Assembly (NCBI GenBank): GCA_017962925.1
Contig: JAGCUK010000095.1
Span: 1 to 40,217 of the forward strand
Length of the DNA: 40,217 bases
DNA from: Bacteroidales bacterium
GTDB taxonomy: Bacteria; Bacteroidota; Bacteroidia; Bacteroidales; UBA932
Reading direction: 5' to 3'
The notes under the pieces are model-generated. The model ran no database searches. It saw only the letters and a program-made list of their open reading frames with translations, and was not told where the DNA came from. Positions 7,449-17,000 of the stretch are shown here, one piece after another. Both the position numbers and the translations under genes were made by a program. Every line of letters begins with the position of its first letter. Position 1 is the first letter of the stretch.

Positions 7449-8504
7449 TTACTTTTTAAGCACCATAATGAAAGCGTCACGGGAACGCTCACCGGTATGG
7501 TCGTAGTTCTTGTTTCCGTCGCAAGGATAGTTGACCACATTGGTCGAAGCATCTCCCTCTCCCTTCACGCACATAGTGGTGGAGCCGCCGCCATCCAGGT
7601 TCAGGGCATACTGCGGATTAAACCACTTTACCATGAAACGTGTCAGCGAACGGGCGCCCATTCCATAACTCTTGATACGGCCATCCACACACAGAAGAAT
7701 CAAATGGTTATCCTTCGTGAGGCCAATCGCAGTGCGCGGGTGCAGCGTGCGCTGATGCTTGTCGGGATGCTCGCTACTCAAGCCTTTATAATAAGACGAA
7801 CTGGTGCTGATGGAGTAATCAACAAAGTTTTCTCCCACCTTTACATAGTCATTGATGAGCATCGGCGCGCTGGTAATGAAACTCGGATATTCCGTGGTAG
7901 AAAGGGCCTTGTAGTATTGCCGCTGCTGATCAACGGTTACTTCACCCTTCTTTTGCGAACCCGCCCACAGGAACTTCACGTTGCTGTCTCCCGAGAAGGA
8001 GACTGCTGCTTCACTCTTCCAGTTGGGGACCTCGGTGCCATTGATAATATCATTCTGCAGCGTATACACATTTGTACCGTTGACACGCATGTAGATGGAA
8101 GTGGGCTCATAGTTAGCATTGATGGCAGCAATGGCCTTCGTCTGCTTTCTAAACGCGGCTGATGTTGTGAGGCGTGGATTCTCGTAAACCAACTTCACCT
8201 GATAGGCCGGATTGTTCAAGTCCACATCAATGACAAAGACTTCCTGATGATAGCCGGTAATCTCATCCGTGCCGTTGAAGACATGATAGAGGACTCCATT
8301 ATCTATCTGTTTGCTGGTCCAGCCTTTGCCCAGCGGCGTGGCTTCTACCCCTGCACCGCCCTGGATGTCACCACCGCCGGGAGCATCGGTCTGCTCCTCG
8401 CCATTAGGTGGAGGAAGTTCTTTGACGGGCTCTTTGTTACCCCCGCATCCATTCAGAAGCAGGGGCAACAGAGCCATCAATAAAAAGAATCTTTTCAGTT
8501 TCAT
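7449..8504 (-). CDS. Phosphodiester glycosidase (NAGPA/DUF2233 family) lipoprotein, second copy
   Basis: Same family as the protein encoded at 5737-6672. The lipoprotein signal ends LLLNGC (Cys20). A Gly/Pro-rich spacer of about 35 residues follows, as in surface-exposed Bacteroidota lipoproteins, then the NAGPA domain. Shared motifs are AAINANYEPT, LHPRTAIGLTKDNH and NLDGGGSTT, ending in a VVNYP..N..YDH segment like its paralogue. The longer spacer (351 aa against 311 aa) may hold this copy further from the membrane. It lies 3 nt after the GLUG lipoprotein stop and 3 nt before the SGNH start. Two copies suggest different linkages or different cellular sides, which is inference. Confidence 0.87.
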   Translation of the reverse strand: MKLKRFFLLMALLPLLLNGCGGNKEPVKELPPPNGEEQTDAPGGGDIQGGAGVEATPLGKGWTSKQIDNGVLYHVFNGTDEITGYHQEVFVIDVDLNNPAYQVKLVYENPRLTTSAAFRKQTKAIAAINANYEPTSIYMRVNGTNVYTLQNDIINGTEVPNWKSEAAVSFSGDSNVKFLWAGSQKKGEVTVDQQRQYYKALSTTEYPSFITSAPMLINDYVKVGENFVDYSISTSSSYYKGLSSEHPDKHQRTLHPRTAIGLTKDNHLILLCVDGRIKSYGMGARSLTRFMVKWFNPQYALNLDGGGSTTMCVKGEGDASTNVVNYPCDGNKNYDHTGERSRDAFIMVLKK

Positions 8505-8507
8505 TCC

Positions 8508-10460
8508 TTACTTGAGTTTAGGCGTGTCACCGCTGAGATCCCAGACTTCGGCGCTCCAGCCAATACGCTGGGCCACCTGACTCAGGGTCTCGGAAGCACC
8601 GGCGGCCTTGCCGTGGTAACCGCAACTGTAGGTTCCAGTACCCCAGACCAGCGGATTGTCAGCATTTGCATCATCCTGATCGGTAGGCACATAATCGGTG
8701 CCCTTCGCTACATTACCAGCGCAATCGTTGTAAACCAGATCGGCTTTGCGCCAGCAGTTCTTGAGGGTGTTCTTCTGGGCTGTAGAGCCTATAATAGCGC
8801 CATTGCTATAATGCTCGCTGGTATCGGAACAATTGGAGGTGAGAGCATTGTTCCATGCAATACAGTTGGCAATGTTCTGTCTCATGGCAGAGTTGGCATT
8901 GTTGGCTTTGGTGCCCTTGGCAGCGCCATTCGCCCTGCCCACGATACCACCAAAGTAGAACTGCGTTGTTAAGGACATGGTTGAGAAGCAGTTGGTAATA
9001 GAACTGTTCGCACAAATCAAATCACCGCTGATACCGCCAACTATAGACGCCGAAGATGTAATTGAACCGGAGGTCCAGCAATTGCTGATAACAACGCCCG
9101 TTCCGGCATCTACTCCAATGATTCCTCCATTCTGCTGTCCTGCGCAAGTAATGACCACATCAGCCGAACTATTGGTAATCGTAGCCTCGCGGCCCGTACC
9201 AAACATGCCTCCCACGCAATTACCGGCGGTGCTGGTTATAGTACCCTGGACATGAACCTTGTCCACCTGGCAAGGCTTATCGGCGGTGCCGCCATAACCT
9301 CCCAAAATACCGCATCCCTTAGTAGTTGCGCTGATGGTGGCATTGACGAACTTAACATTGTGGCACTTGCCGTACAGCACACCGAAGAAACTGGGATAAC
9401 TGGCGGCCGAGCAACTGAAGTTGTAAATGGTATGACCGTCTCCGTCAAAGTCAATCTCCTTGTCATAAGGAGAAGCGGCATTGACCGGAGTCCAGTTGAT
9501 ACCATCCATGTTAATGTCGGCGCCTAACTTGAAGTAACGTTTTTCACCTGCTACCAGATCGTCATTCATGAACTGAATCTGCTCGGGCGTATTGATGACC
9601 CAAGGCTTGTCGGCAGTACCCTTACCGGAAGCATAGTGGCTGGGCAGCACCCAACCTGTGGCGTCCACGTTGAATACGTTCACCTTGCCGGGCATCAGGA
9701 CCGACTCTTCGGTAAACTTGACATCCTTTTCAATGGTACCTACCTTGGTCTTGACACCAACGGTGAGGGTGGTACCCGCAGGCACGGTCACCTCGTTCCA
9801 GGACGTGGTGAACCATGCGGTGAACACGTGCTTGGCATCCGGCGTGGCGTCGGTCACAGCCAGTTCCAACTTGTTTACCTTGGTGTTGCCGTTGTCCTTG
9901 TAGAAAATGGCATCTTCGGCAACAATGGAAACGCCGTTCACGGCACTCACTGTATCGGGAAGAGCGATGACCATCTTCATTACACCAATCTGCTTAATTG
10001 TACCCTTGTGCTCAGCAGCCCATTCCGGGTTGAAAGAGAAGGAGAGGTAGTCGTCAACGTCGGAGAGCTGGGCGGCATACTTCAGATGGCCATACGAGTT
10101 GTTGCCAGTCTGAGTCTGCTTGCTCCAGTCGGCCGTTGCGGCGTCGGTAGGATAAGCGATGGTAAAACTTTCTCCTTTAACGGGTTTGCCCACAAACTCG
10201 GCAAACTTGCCAGAGAAACCATCCTTGATTTTATAAGTTTCCGTTGCCTCGGCACCGGTGACGGCAATCTTATCACCTTCACCCCAGTACCAAGAGAAGC
10301 CCACATGGGCACCTGCCTTGGTGAGAACATCCTCAGGCAGCCCGCCCTTGATGGTAATCAAGTCTTGCGGGGCCGGCAAATCATTACCCGCTTCCTTCAT
10401 ACAAGAAGCCAGTACGGCTACGCCGGCAAGCATTGCTATGATATATTTCGTTGTTTTCAT
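8508..10460 (-). CDS. Surface lipoprotein: fimbrillin-like N-domain with GLUG repeats
   Basis: Lipoprotein signal ends VLASC (Cys20). Residues about 30-270 resemble the fimbrillin superfamily: a VLTKAG segment at 45-50, GEGDKIAV and beta-rich sequence. From about 275 the protein carries GLUG-type repeats (units such as NCVGGMFG, QNGGIIGV, SIVGGISG and FYFGGIVG, each followed by a Cys/Asn-rich strand). It ends with a conserved HGKAAG...SQVAQRIGW...WDLSG tail. That second half is clearly homologous to the neighbour at 10476-12185, while the N-domains differ. It occupies the SusE/SusF position after susD, so a glycan-binding role at the cell surface is likely but inferred. No catalytic motif was seen. 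Confidence 0.82.
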   Translation of the reverse strand: MKTTKYIIAMLAGVAVLASCMKEAGNDLPAPQDLITIKGGLPEDVLTKAGAHVGFSWYWGEGDKIAVTGAEATETYKIKDGFSGKFAEFVGKPVKGESFTIAYPTDAATADWSKQTQTGNNSYGHLKYAAQLSDVDDYLSFSFNPEWAAEHKGTIKQIGVMKMVIALPDTVSAVNGVSIVAEDAIFYKDNGNTKVNKLELAVTDATPDAKHVFTAWFTTSWNEVTVPAGTTLTVGVKTKVGTIEKDVKFTEESVLMPGKVNVFNVDATGWVLPSHYASGKGTADKPWVINTPEQIQFMNDDLVAGEKRYFKLGADINMDGINWTPVNAASPYDKEIDFDGDGHTIYNFSCSAASYPSFFGVLYGKCHNVKFVNATISATTKGCGILGGYGGTADKPCQVDKVHVQGTITSTAGNCVGGMFGTGREATITNSSADVVITCAGQQNGGIIGVDAGTGVVISNCWTSGSITSSASIVGGISGDLICANSSITNCFSTMSLTTQFYFGGIVGRANGAAKGTKANNANSAMRQNIANCIAWNNALTSNCSDTSEHYSNGAIIGSTAQKNTLKNCWRKADLVYNDCAGNVAKGTDYVPTDQDDANADNPLVWGTGTYSCGYHGKAAGASETLSQVAQRIGWSAEVWDLSGDTPKLK

Positions 10461-10475
10461 ACCTGAGCGTGTTTA

Positions 10476-12185
10476 TTAGTTATAGAACTCATGTTCGCCA
10501 AAGTCGGGCAGCTGGCCTTCGGCATCGTCATCCGTGATAATAACAGGAGCGTCACCACCCTTGAAGAACGGAAGAGCGCCGGACAGATCCCAGATGCTCT
10601 CATCCCAACCCAAGGCTTTTGCCACCTGAGATGCAGTAGTACCGGCAGCGGCAGCCTTGCCGTGGTACGGGAAGTTGTAGTTTGTGCCACCGGTACTCTC
10701 GGCCACTTGCTTAAGCGGGGATTCCGGAGATGAATTCTCCTGATCGAAGAGCACGTTGAAGGTGTTACCCGGGCAGTCAGAGAAGTCCAGATCGGCTCTG
10801 CGATAGCAGTCTGCAAGATAGTTCTTGACAGAGGTGAAGCCCACCACGGCACCTGCACTGTAGTGTACAGATGCATCAGCCACGTCGGAATAGATAGATT
10901 CATTCCAGGCGATGCACTTTTCGACATGGTTCTTAATGTCCAGGCCTTCTCCGGTCTTCTGACCCTGAGCGGCGTCTCCCACGATGCCGCCGTACTTAAA
11001 CTGGGCATGCACCTTGGCGGTAGAGTAGCAATTCTTGATGACTACCGGGCTGACAGCCGCATTATTGGCTGCATTTCCTGCGATACCACCCACCATTCGG
11101 TTTCCGGAGATATCACCAGCACTCCAGCAGTTAGAAACCGTGCTGAACTTCGGAGCCGCCGAATTGTCGTAACCGTAGATGCCGCCGGAATCGTACTTGG
11201 TAGAAACAATGGTAACATCGGCCGAGCAGGCATTGATGGTGGCATTGATGATAATGCCGAAGAGTCCGCCGGTTCCGTGTGCGACCGTATTGTTAATCTT
11301 TCCGCTCACGTTCACGTGATCAACCTCAACCGGAGTGTCCTGTGTGCCAGCAGTAGAGCCCACGATACCGATTGCGCCTGCGGCGTTGTCAATCTGCGCG
11401 TTCGTAACGTTAAGATTACAGAGTTTACCCACGACATAGCCAAACAGGCTGGTAGTCCCGGTGAAGTTGGTAATGGTATGACCCTTTCCGTCCATGTTGA
11501 AGGGGAAGGCCAGAGTATTGACGGGTTCCCAATCGGTTACGCCAGTCATATCCAGGTCGTTCTCCAGGGTGAAATACACCATGGTACCCTCAACTAGTTT
11601 GGATTTCATGGCCTTAAGATCATCTACAGAAGCGATCTCATAAGGATTATTCTCTGTTCCGGGAGCGTTGGGGTCTACATTGCTCATCTTGAAGATCACA
11701 TAAGCGGCCAGGGTGTCGGCTACCGACCATTTATCGGTCTGGGTAGCCTTGTCCAGCGTAACAGGCAGAATGTAAGTCACATCATCCTCCAGGCCAGAAG
11801 CGGTCACCTTGAGTTTGGCGACAGTGGATGCCTGGCCATAGCGGGGCAGCATCACATTGTTGGTCACGAATTCGAAGGCCGAACCAGGGCACATCTGGTA
11901 GGAAGTGCCATTGGCCTCGTTGTATTTGGCTACGGCGTCGGCATCGGCCTTGAAAGAGAAGTTCATGGTGATGTCGGTCACGTGGCTCTGGAAGGCACAG
12001 GCCTTCAGGTTATAGGACTTGCTGGCACCGGGAGCAATTTCCACCAGTGCTTTATCGCCCGGAATGTCGGCATAGAAGACGCCTTCCATGCTGGGCTCGG
12101 CTGTTCCTGTCTCAGAACCATTCTTCTGACAAGATATCGCCATCGCGGCAAGGGCCGTCATCAGCAAATAAAATATCTTTTTCAT
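10476..12185 (-). CDS. Surface lipoprotein: DUF1735 N-domain with GLUG repeats
   Basis: Starting at the ATG at 12183-12185 gives a standard lipoprotein signal, MKKIFYLL to AISC (Cys19); an in-frame ATG four codons upstream is also possible. The N-terminal domain (about 30-165) resembles DUF1735, common in lipoproteins of glycan loci (NEANGTSYQMCP, DVTYILPVTL). A linker rich in Pro/Asn leads to GLUG-type repeats (GGLFGII, SGGIYGYD, MVGGIAGN, KYGGIVGD). The HGKAA...SQVAKALGW...WDLSG tail matches the downstream gene product. Located directly after susD, it is probably a surface glycan-binding protein handing substrate to SusC/SusD. DUF1735 often accompanies host-glycan loci, which fits the hexosaminidase in this operon. 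Confidence 0.83.
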   Translation of the reverse strand: MKKIFYLLMTALAAMAISCQKNGSETGTAEPSMEGVFYADIPGDKALVEIAPGASKSYNLKACAFQSHVTDITMNFSFKADADAVAKYNEANGTSYQMCPGSAFEFVTNNVMLPRYGQASTVAKLKVTASGLEDDVTYILPVTLDKATQTDKWSVADTLAAYVIFKMSNVDPNAPGTENNPYEIASVDDLKAMKSKLVEGTMVYFTLENDLDMTGVTDWEPVNTLAFPFNMDGKGHTITNFTGTTSLFGYVVGKLCNLNVTNAQIDNAAGAIGIVGSTAGTQDTPVEVDHVNVSGKINNTVAHGTGGLFGIIINATINACSADVTIVSTKYDSGGIYGYDNSAAPKFSTVSNCWSAGDISGNRMVGGIAGNAANNAAVSPVVIKNCYSTAKVHAQFKYGGIVGDAAQGQKTGEGLDIKNHVEKCIAWNESIYSDVADASVHYSAGAVVGFTSVKNYLADCYRRADLDFSDCPGNTFNVLFDQENSSPESPLKQVAESTGGTNYNFPYHGKAAAAGTTASQVAKALGWDESIWDLSGALPFFKGGDAPVIITDDDAEGQLPDFGEHEFYN

Positions 12186-12198
12186 ACTTTGGTGCATC

Positions 12199-13989
12199 TT
12201 AGAAAGTTAAACCATCGTCCCATCCCGGGTTCTGGGTGAGAGCGCCACCGGTGAGGCTGCGCTCGTTGGTAGGAACAGGATAGAGGTAGTCACGGCCGTC
12301 ATTCCACTTGCACTGGATTCCCTTGAAGAGATTCACATTGCCGGAATTACCGTTGCTGAGGATAAACTCTGTACTGCCAATCTTGTACTGGACAGGGGCA
12401 GTGCTGGCGGGCTTGGTATCTCCATAAAGGAGGATATCCGCAACGCCGTCACCATTCAGGTCGTATTCGCCCTCTCCGGGGAAATACATGCCATAATACT
12501 GCTTTTCGAAGATCTTGCCTTCCTTCCAGCGCATAATGTCATAGTAACGGAAACCTTCCTGAGCCAACTCTACGGCACGCTCACGGCGAATTTCCAAGAT
12601 GACACCCTTGTTGGTACCGGTCACATTCTGGTAACCGCCCCAGGCCTCATTGGTAAGGAAAGGATCCGGATTAGCATTGGCGGCTTCCATATTCAGGGCC
12701 GGCATACCGGCGCGGGAACGGATGCGATTAATGCTCTGATCCAGGTCGGCCTGCGACAGGGTATTAGCTTCGGCCTTGGCCTCGGCATAGTTCAGCATAA
12801 CCTCGGCGGCGCGGAAGATGATCAGGTCTGTTTCAGAACTGTTGTATGCGTCATACTCTTTCTCTACCACATACTTGGCCGGATGATAACCGGTGAGGCA
12901 GTATTCGAACTCGGGCGGGCAAGGTGCATCGTCACCCAAACGCTTGTAACCAGGGGTACGGATGCTCTGTGCCAGACGAGGGTCGCGGTTCTTAGTTTCC
13001 GTAATAAAGTCCATGGTCTCCCAACCAGCCTGGTCGGTAAAGCGGGTACCGTCGGCCATCAGATAACTGGCCACCATCTTGCGGGTCATGCCGTAACGGC
13101 CACGGGTAGAAGCATGCATGGCACCGGTAGCGTCATGCGTCACGCCATAGGCGGCGTTGTAGTTGCGGGCCAGAATAACCTCGTCCGTGTTTTCCGTAGC
13201 GTCATTCGTGGTGAACAAGCTATAGTAGGCCTTATTGGCACCGCCGGCGGTATGTAAGGTATAACCGCTGTTAGCCAGGAAATCACTGGAAACCTTGGCG
13301 CATTCTTCCAGATACCACTTCCAGTCATGGGCACCAGTGCCATAGTCAAACTCGGTGTGGTATTTACGGAAAGTACCTTCGAACAGCAGGAAACGGGATT
13401 TGAGGGCCATAGCGGTCCATTTGGTAATCTCGTAGGTGCTCTTGGTGGCAGGGAGGTTGGCGATCGCGCAGTCAATGTCCTCGATCATCTTGCCCATGAT
13501 GAACTCACGGGAGTCGCGGGGACGCTTGAGAGCCTCGGTATCGGCCGATCCTACAGGTTTGTCATACCACGGCACTTCGCCGAAGCGCTTGAGCATGCTG
13601 AAATAGAAGTAGGCGCGGAAGAATCGGGCAAAGCCTTCATACTTGGCGCGAACGTTGGCATCGGGGCAGTTGGAAAGGTACTCCAACATCGTATTCGCAG
13701 TGCGCAGATTTCCCCAACTCCAGCCGTTGCCGGTAGGTTCAATCTGACGGGTACCTTTCTGTTCATCGGTCAGCCCCATCTGGATATAATTATCGGCATT
13801 TTCGATAAAGAGGGAGGATGCGCCGGGCAACATGGCATACAGGTTCATGCCATAGGCCTGGAGTTCCGTTTCTGTCTTGTAGAAAGTTTCGGGGGACATG
13901 CGGTCCAGGGGATAGATGTCCAGCAAATCGTCGCAGCCGGTAAAAGTGAAACCGGCCAGGATGAGAAGGATATATGCAATCTTTTTCAT
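12199..13989 (-). CDS. susD: SusD/RagB-family outer-membrane nutrient-binding lipoprotein (PUL 1)
   Basis: Binds glycan at the cell surface and caps the SusC channel. The lipoprotein signal ends FTFTGC (Cys19), followed by the SusD N-terminal signature DDLLDIYPLDRMSPETFYKTE. Helical TPR-like segments (FARFFRAYFYFSMLKRFGEVPW, RAAEVMLNYAEAKAEA, RRERAVELAQEGFRYYDIMRW) and a C-terminal NPGW are all typical. At 596 aa it is of usual length. It begins 13 nt after the susC stop, the standard susC-susD order, and the next gene follows about 13 nt after its stop. Confidence 0.96.
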   Translation of the reverse strand: MKKIAYILLILAGFTFTGCDDLLDIYPLDRMSPETFYKTETELQAYGMNLYAMLPGASSLFIENADNYIQMGLTDEQKGTRQIEPTGNGWSWGNLRTANTMLEYLSNCPDANVRAKYEGFARFFRAYFYFSMLKRFGEVPWYDKPVGSADTEALKRPRDSREFIMGKMIEDIDCAIANLPATKSTYEITKWTAMALKSRFLLFEGTFRKYHTEFDYGTGAHDWKWYLEECAKVSSDFLANSGYTLHTAGGANKAYYSLFTTNDATENTDEVILARNYNAAYGVTHDATGAMHASTRGRYGMTRKMVASYLMADGTRFTDQAGWETMDFITETKNRDPRLAQSIRTPGYKRLGDDAPCPPEFEYCLTGYHPAKYVVEKEYDAYNSSETDLIIFRAAEVMLNYAEAKAEANTLSQADLDQSINRIRSRAGMPALNMEAANANPDPFLTNEAWGGYQNVTGTNKGVILEIRRERAVELAQEGFRYYDIMRWKEGKIFEKQYYGMYFPGEGEYDLNGDGVADILLYGDTKPASTAPVQYKIGSTEFILSNGNSGNVNLFKGIQCKWNDGRDYLYPVPTNERSLTGGALTQNPGWDDGLTF

Positions 13990-14002
13990 AAGGCACTGTC
14001 AA

Positions 14003-17000
14003 TTAAAGGGTCACGTCTATACCAAACATAATGGTCTTCTGCCAGGGATAGATGCGCAGGTTGCCATTGGTCTGGGCCATTTCTGGATCGATGTAGTCGC
14101 AGTGCAGGCCAGGAGCCCAGTAGAACAGGTTTTCACCCGTGAAGTAGAAGCGAAGACGCTCGATACTTACCTTCTTGGTAATCTTCTCCGGCAAGGTGTA
14201 GCCGAAGGTGAGGTTCTTCAGACGCAGATAGCCAATGTTCTGCAGGTAACGGTCGTTGGTCTCGGTGAGCTCACGGCCCGTACCTACGCCGGCCACATAA
14301 CCGCGGGGACGCGGGAAGTAAGCATCGGGGTTCTCCTCGGTCCAGTACATATTCTGGAAGTCGCGGGGAATGAACGTTGCGAACGGGCGTGCATACAGGC
14401 TCCAGAACTGACGCACCTCGTACTGAGGATACCAGTCCATATGGCCGATGCCCTGGAAGAACATTGCCAGGTCGAAGCCCATGTATGAGGCACCCAGGTT
14501 GATACCAAAGTTGTAGCGAGGCTGGCCATTTCCGATGACGCGGTAGTCACCGCTGTCACCAACTTTTTCCTGGCCCTTGTCAATTTTGCCATTGCCATCC
14601 AGGTCGGCGAACTTGAGGTCGCCGGCACGGACACCGGGAGCGCCGGTAACCGGGTTGATATCACCCACGCTGGCATTGATGATGCCATTCACCTTGGACT
14701 GATCCACGCCGTAAGCAGCCGCTTCTTCATCGGAAGCGAACAGGCCGTCGATGTGCCATCCCCAGATGTCGCCATATTTCATGCCCACCCAGTAATTCTT
14801 GGAGAGGAGCATGTCAGGGTTGTTGAAACGGGTGATGTGGGACACATAGTCACTGAACAGCACGCTGGCGTTGTAATGGAAGGGTTTTCCGGCAATCGTG
14901 AAGGTATCCTTCCAACCCATGTTGAACTCATAACCCATGGTGCGCAGGTCAGCTACGTTCTCCTTGGGAGCAGTGCTATAACCATAGGTAGAGGGCAGAA
15001 CCTCACCGGCGGTAAGCATGTCCTTGGTGTCACGGATGTAACCCTCGGCACTGAAATCCAGACGGCCGCTCAGGAAGGTCATGTCCACACCCAGGTTGCT
15101 CTGAATGGAGCGCTCCCAGGTAAGACCGGAAGAAACAGGGGCCGAGATGGTGGCGAGAGCCGGCTTTGCGCCGCCCAGCAGATAAGTGGACTGGCTGCCG
15201 GTAGAGATGGTGCGGATGGCGGGATAGTAATCGCTCATCTGCTGGTTGCCCAACTGACCGAAAGAAGCACGGATCTTAAGGTTGTCCCACCACTTCTTGA
15301 GGGGTTCGAAGAAGCCCTCTTCGCTGATTCTCCAACCCATGGAAACGGACGGGGAGAATACCCAGCGGCTACCGCGAAGGAAGCGGGAAGAACCGTCGTA
15401 ACGGCCGTTCACTTCCAGCAGGTATTTGCCCTTGTAGTCGTAGTTGATACGGCTGAAGTAACCGGCGGTGCGGTATTCGTTCTGACCACCCGCAACCTCC
15501 ATGCGCTTGTTGCCGTCGGCATCGGTGCCCACCAGGTTCAGGTCGTTCAAATCATAGGAGAACAGGTCGTAACCGATAGCTTCCAAATCCTTGATGTGCT
15601 TGGTTTCGTAGTTCACACCGGCCATAATCTTAAGGTTGTGTGCCTCGTTCCAACTGTGTTCGTAGGTAGAATAGAGGTTGGCGGCCTGGTAGGTGTGCAC
15701 GTTGGCATCTTCGGAAAGTTTGTTCTCAAAGGCAGCACCCGTAGACTGAGTTATGATGATGCCGGGCTCCTTGGAATAATAGCCAGGCATAGTACGGTTT
15801 GTATAACGGACCAGACGGAAACTATAAGTGTAGTCACCCTTGATGGTAAAGCCCTTGAAAGGAGTAATTGTGGCATCAAGGGTATTGCTCAGGTTGTCGA
15901 TACGGTCGGTGTTGGTATCCCCGTTGTTCAGGGCCATCATAAGACCGTCCATGAGCGTACTATTATTATATTTAGTCTGATAAATGATAGTACCGTCGGG
16001 GTTGTAGGCGGGGTAACTAGCCGATGCGTGTGCAGATGCACCATAAAGGGAGTTGTTGATACCGCCGCGGCCCGGATAGGTGTAACCGCTGTTGAAATAA
16101 CTGAAGTTATTGCCGATCTTGAGCCACTTGGTCACATCGAAACCGACCTTTGCGCGCAGATTGTAGCGGTTATAGGAATCGGGGTTGATATTGAACATAC
16201 CCTGCTCGTAAGTGTAACCGGCAGAAATGAGGTAGTTCACATGCTCTGTAGCGCCGCTGGCGGTAAGGGTGTGGCTGGTCGTGGGTTTATTGTCCTTATA
16301 CAGCACATGCCACCAGTCGGTGTTGGCATAATAGTTATACACATCCTTACCGGACTGATCCTGCGTGATGACGACCCAGGGACGTGCGGGATTCTCCACC
16401 ACATCGTTGCGGCGGGCCCAGAGTTCCTGCATGTCGGCGTCGGAATAGTTATAGTTAAGGGTGTTGTTATAAGCCTTCATGAACAGGTTGGAAAGGTACA
16501 CGGTGTAATAACCGCGGGTTTCCCAGTCGGTGGAGGCGGTAGGAGCCGTCCAACCCACACGGCCGCTATAGGTTACCTTGGCCATGCCGTCCTTTTCCTT
16601 GGAGCCATTCTTAGTGCTTACCAAAATGACACCGGCAGAACCCTTAGCACCGTAGATGGCTGCAGCAGCAGCATCCTTGATGACGGAGATATTGTCAACA
16701 TCGGCAGGGTTGATGTACTGGATATCGCCTTCCACGCCGTCAATGAGCACCAGCGGGCTGCCTCCGTTAATGGAGTTCCAACCGCGGATGTTCAGGCTGG
16801 CGGCCTGGCCGGGACGACCCGAAGCGGAGGTGACGTTAAGGCCTGGAACAGAACCCTGCAGCATGTGACCCACATCCAGAGCCGAACGATCTTTGAGGTT
16901 TTCGGCCTTAATGACCGACACGGCACCGGTGAGGTTAGTCTTCTTCTGGGTACCGTAACCAACGACTACGGCATCTTCCATCAAGAAGGCATCTTCTTCC

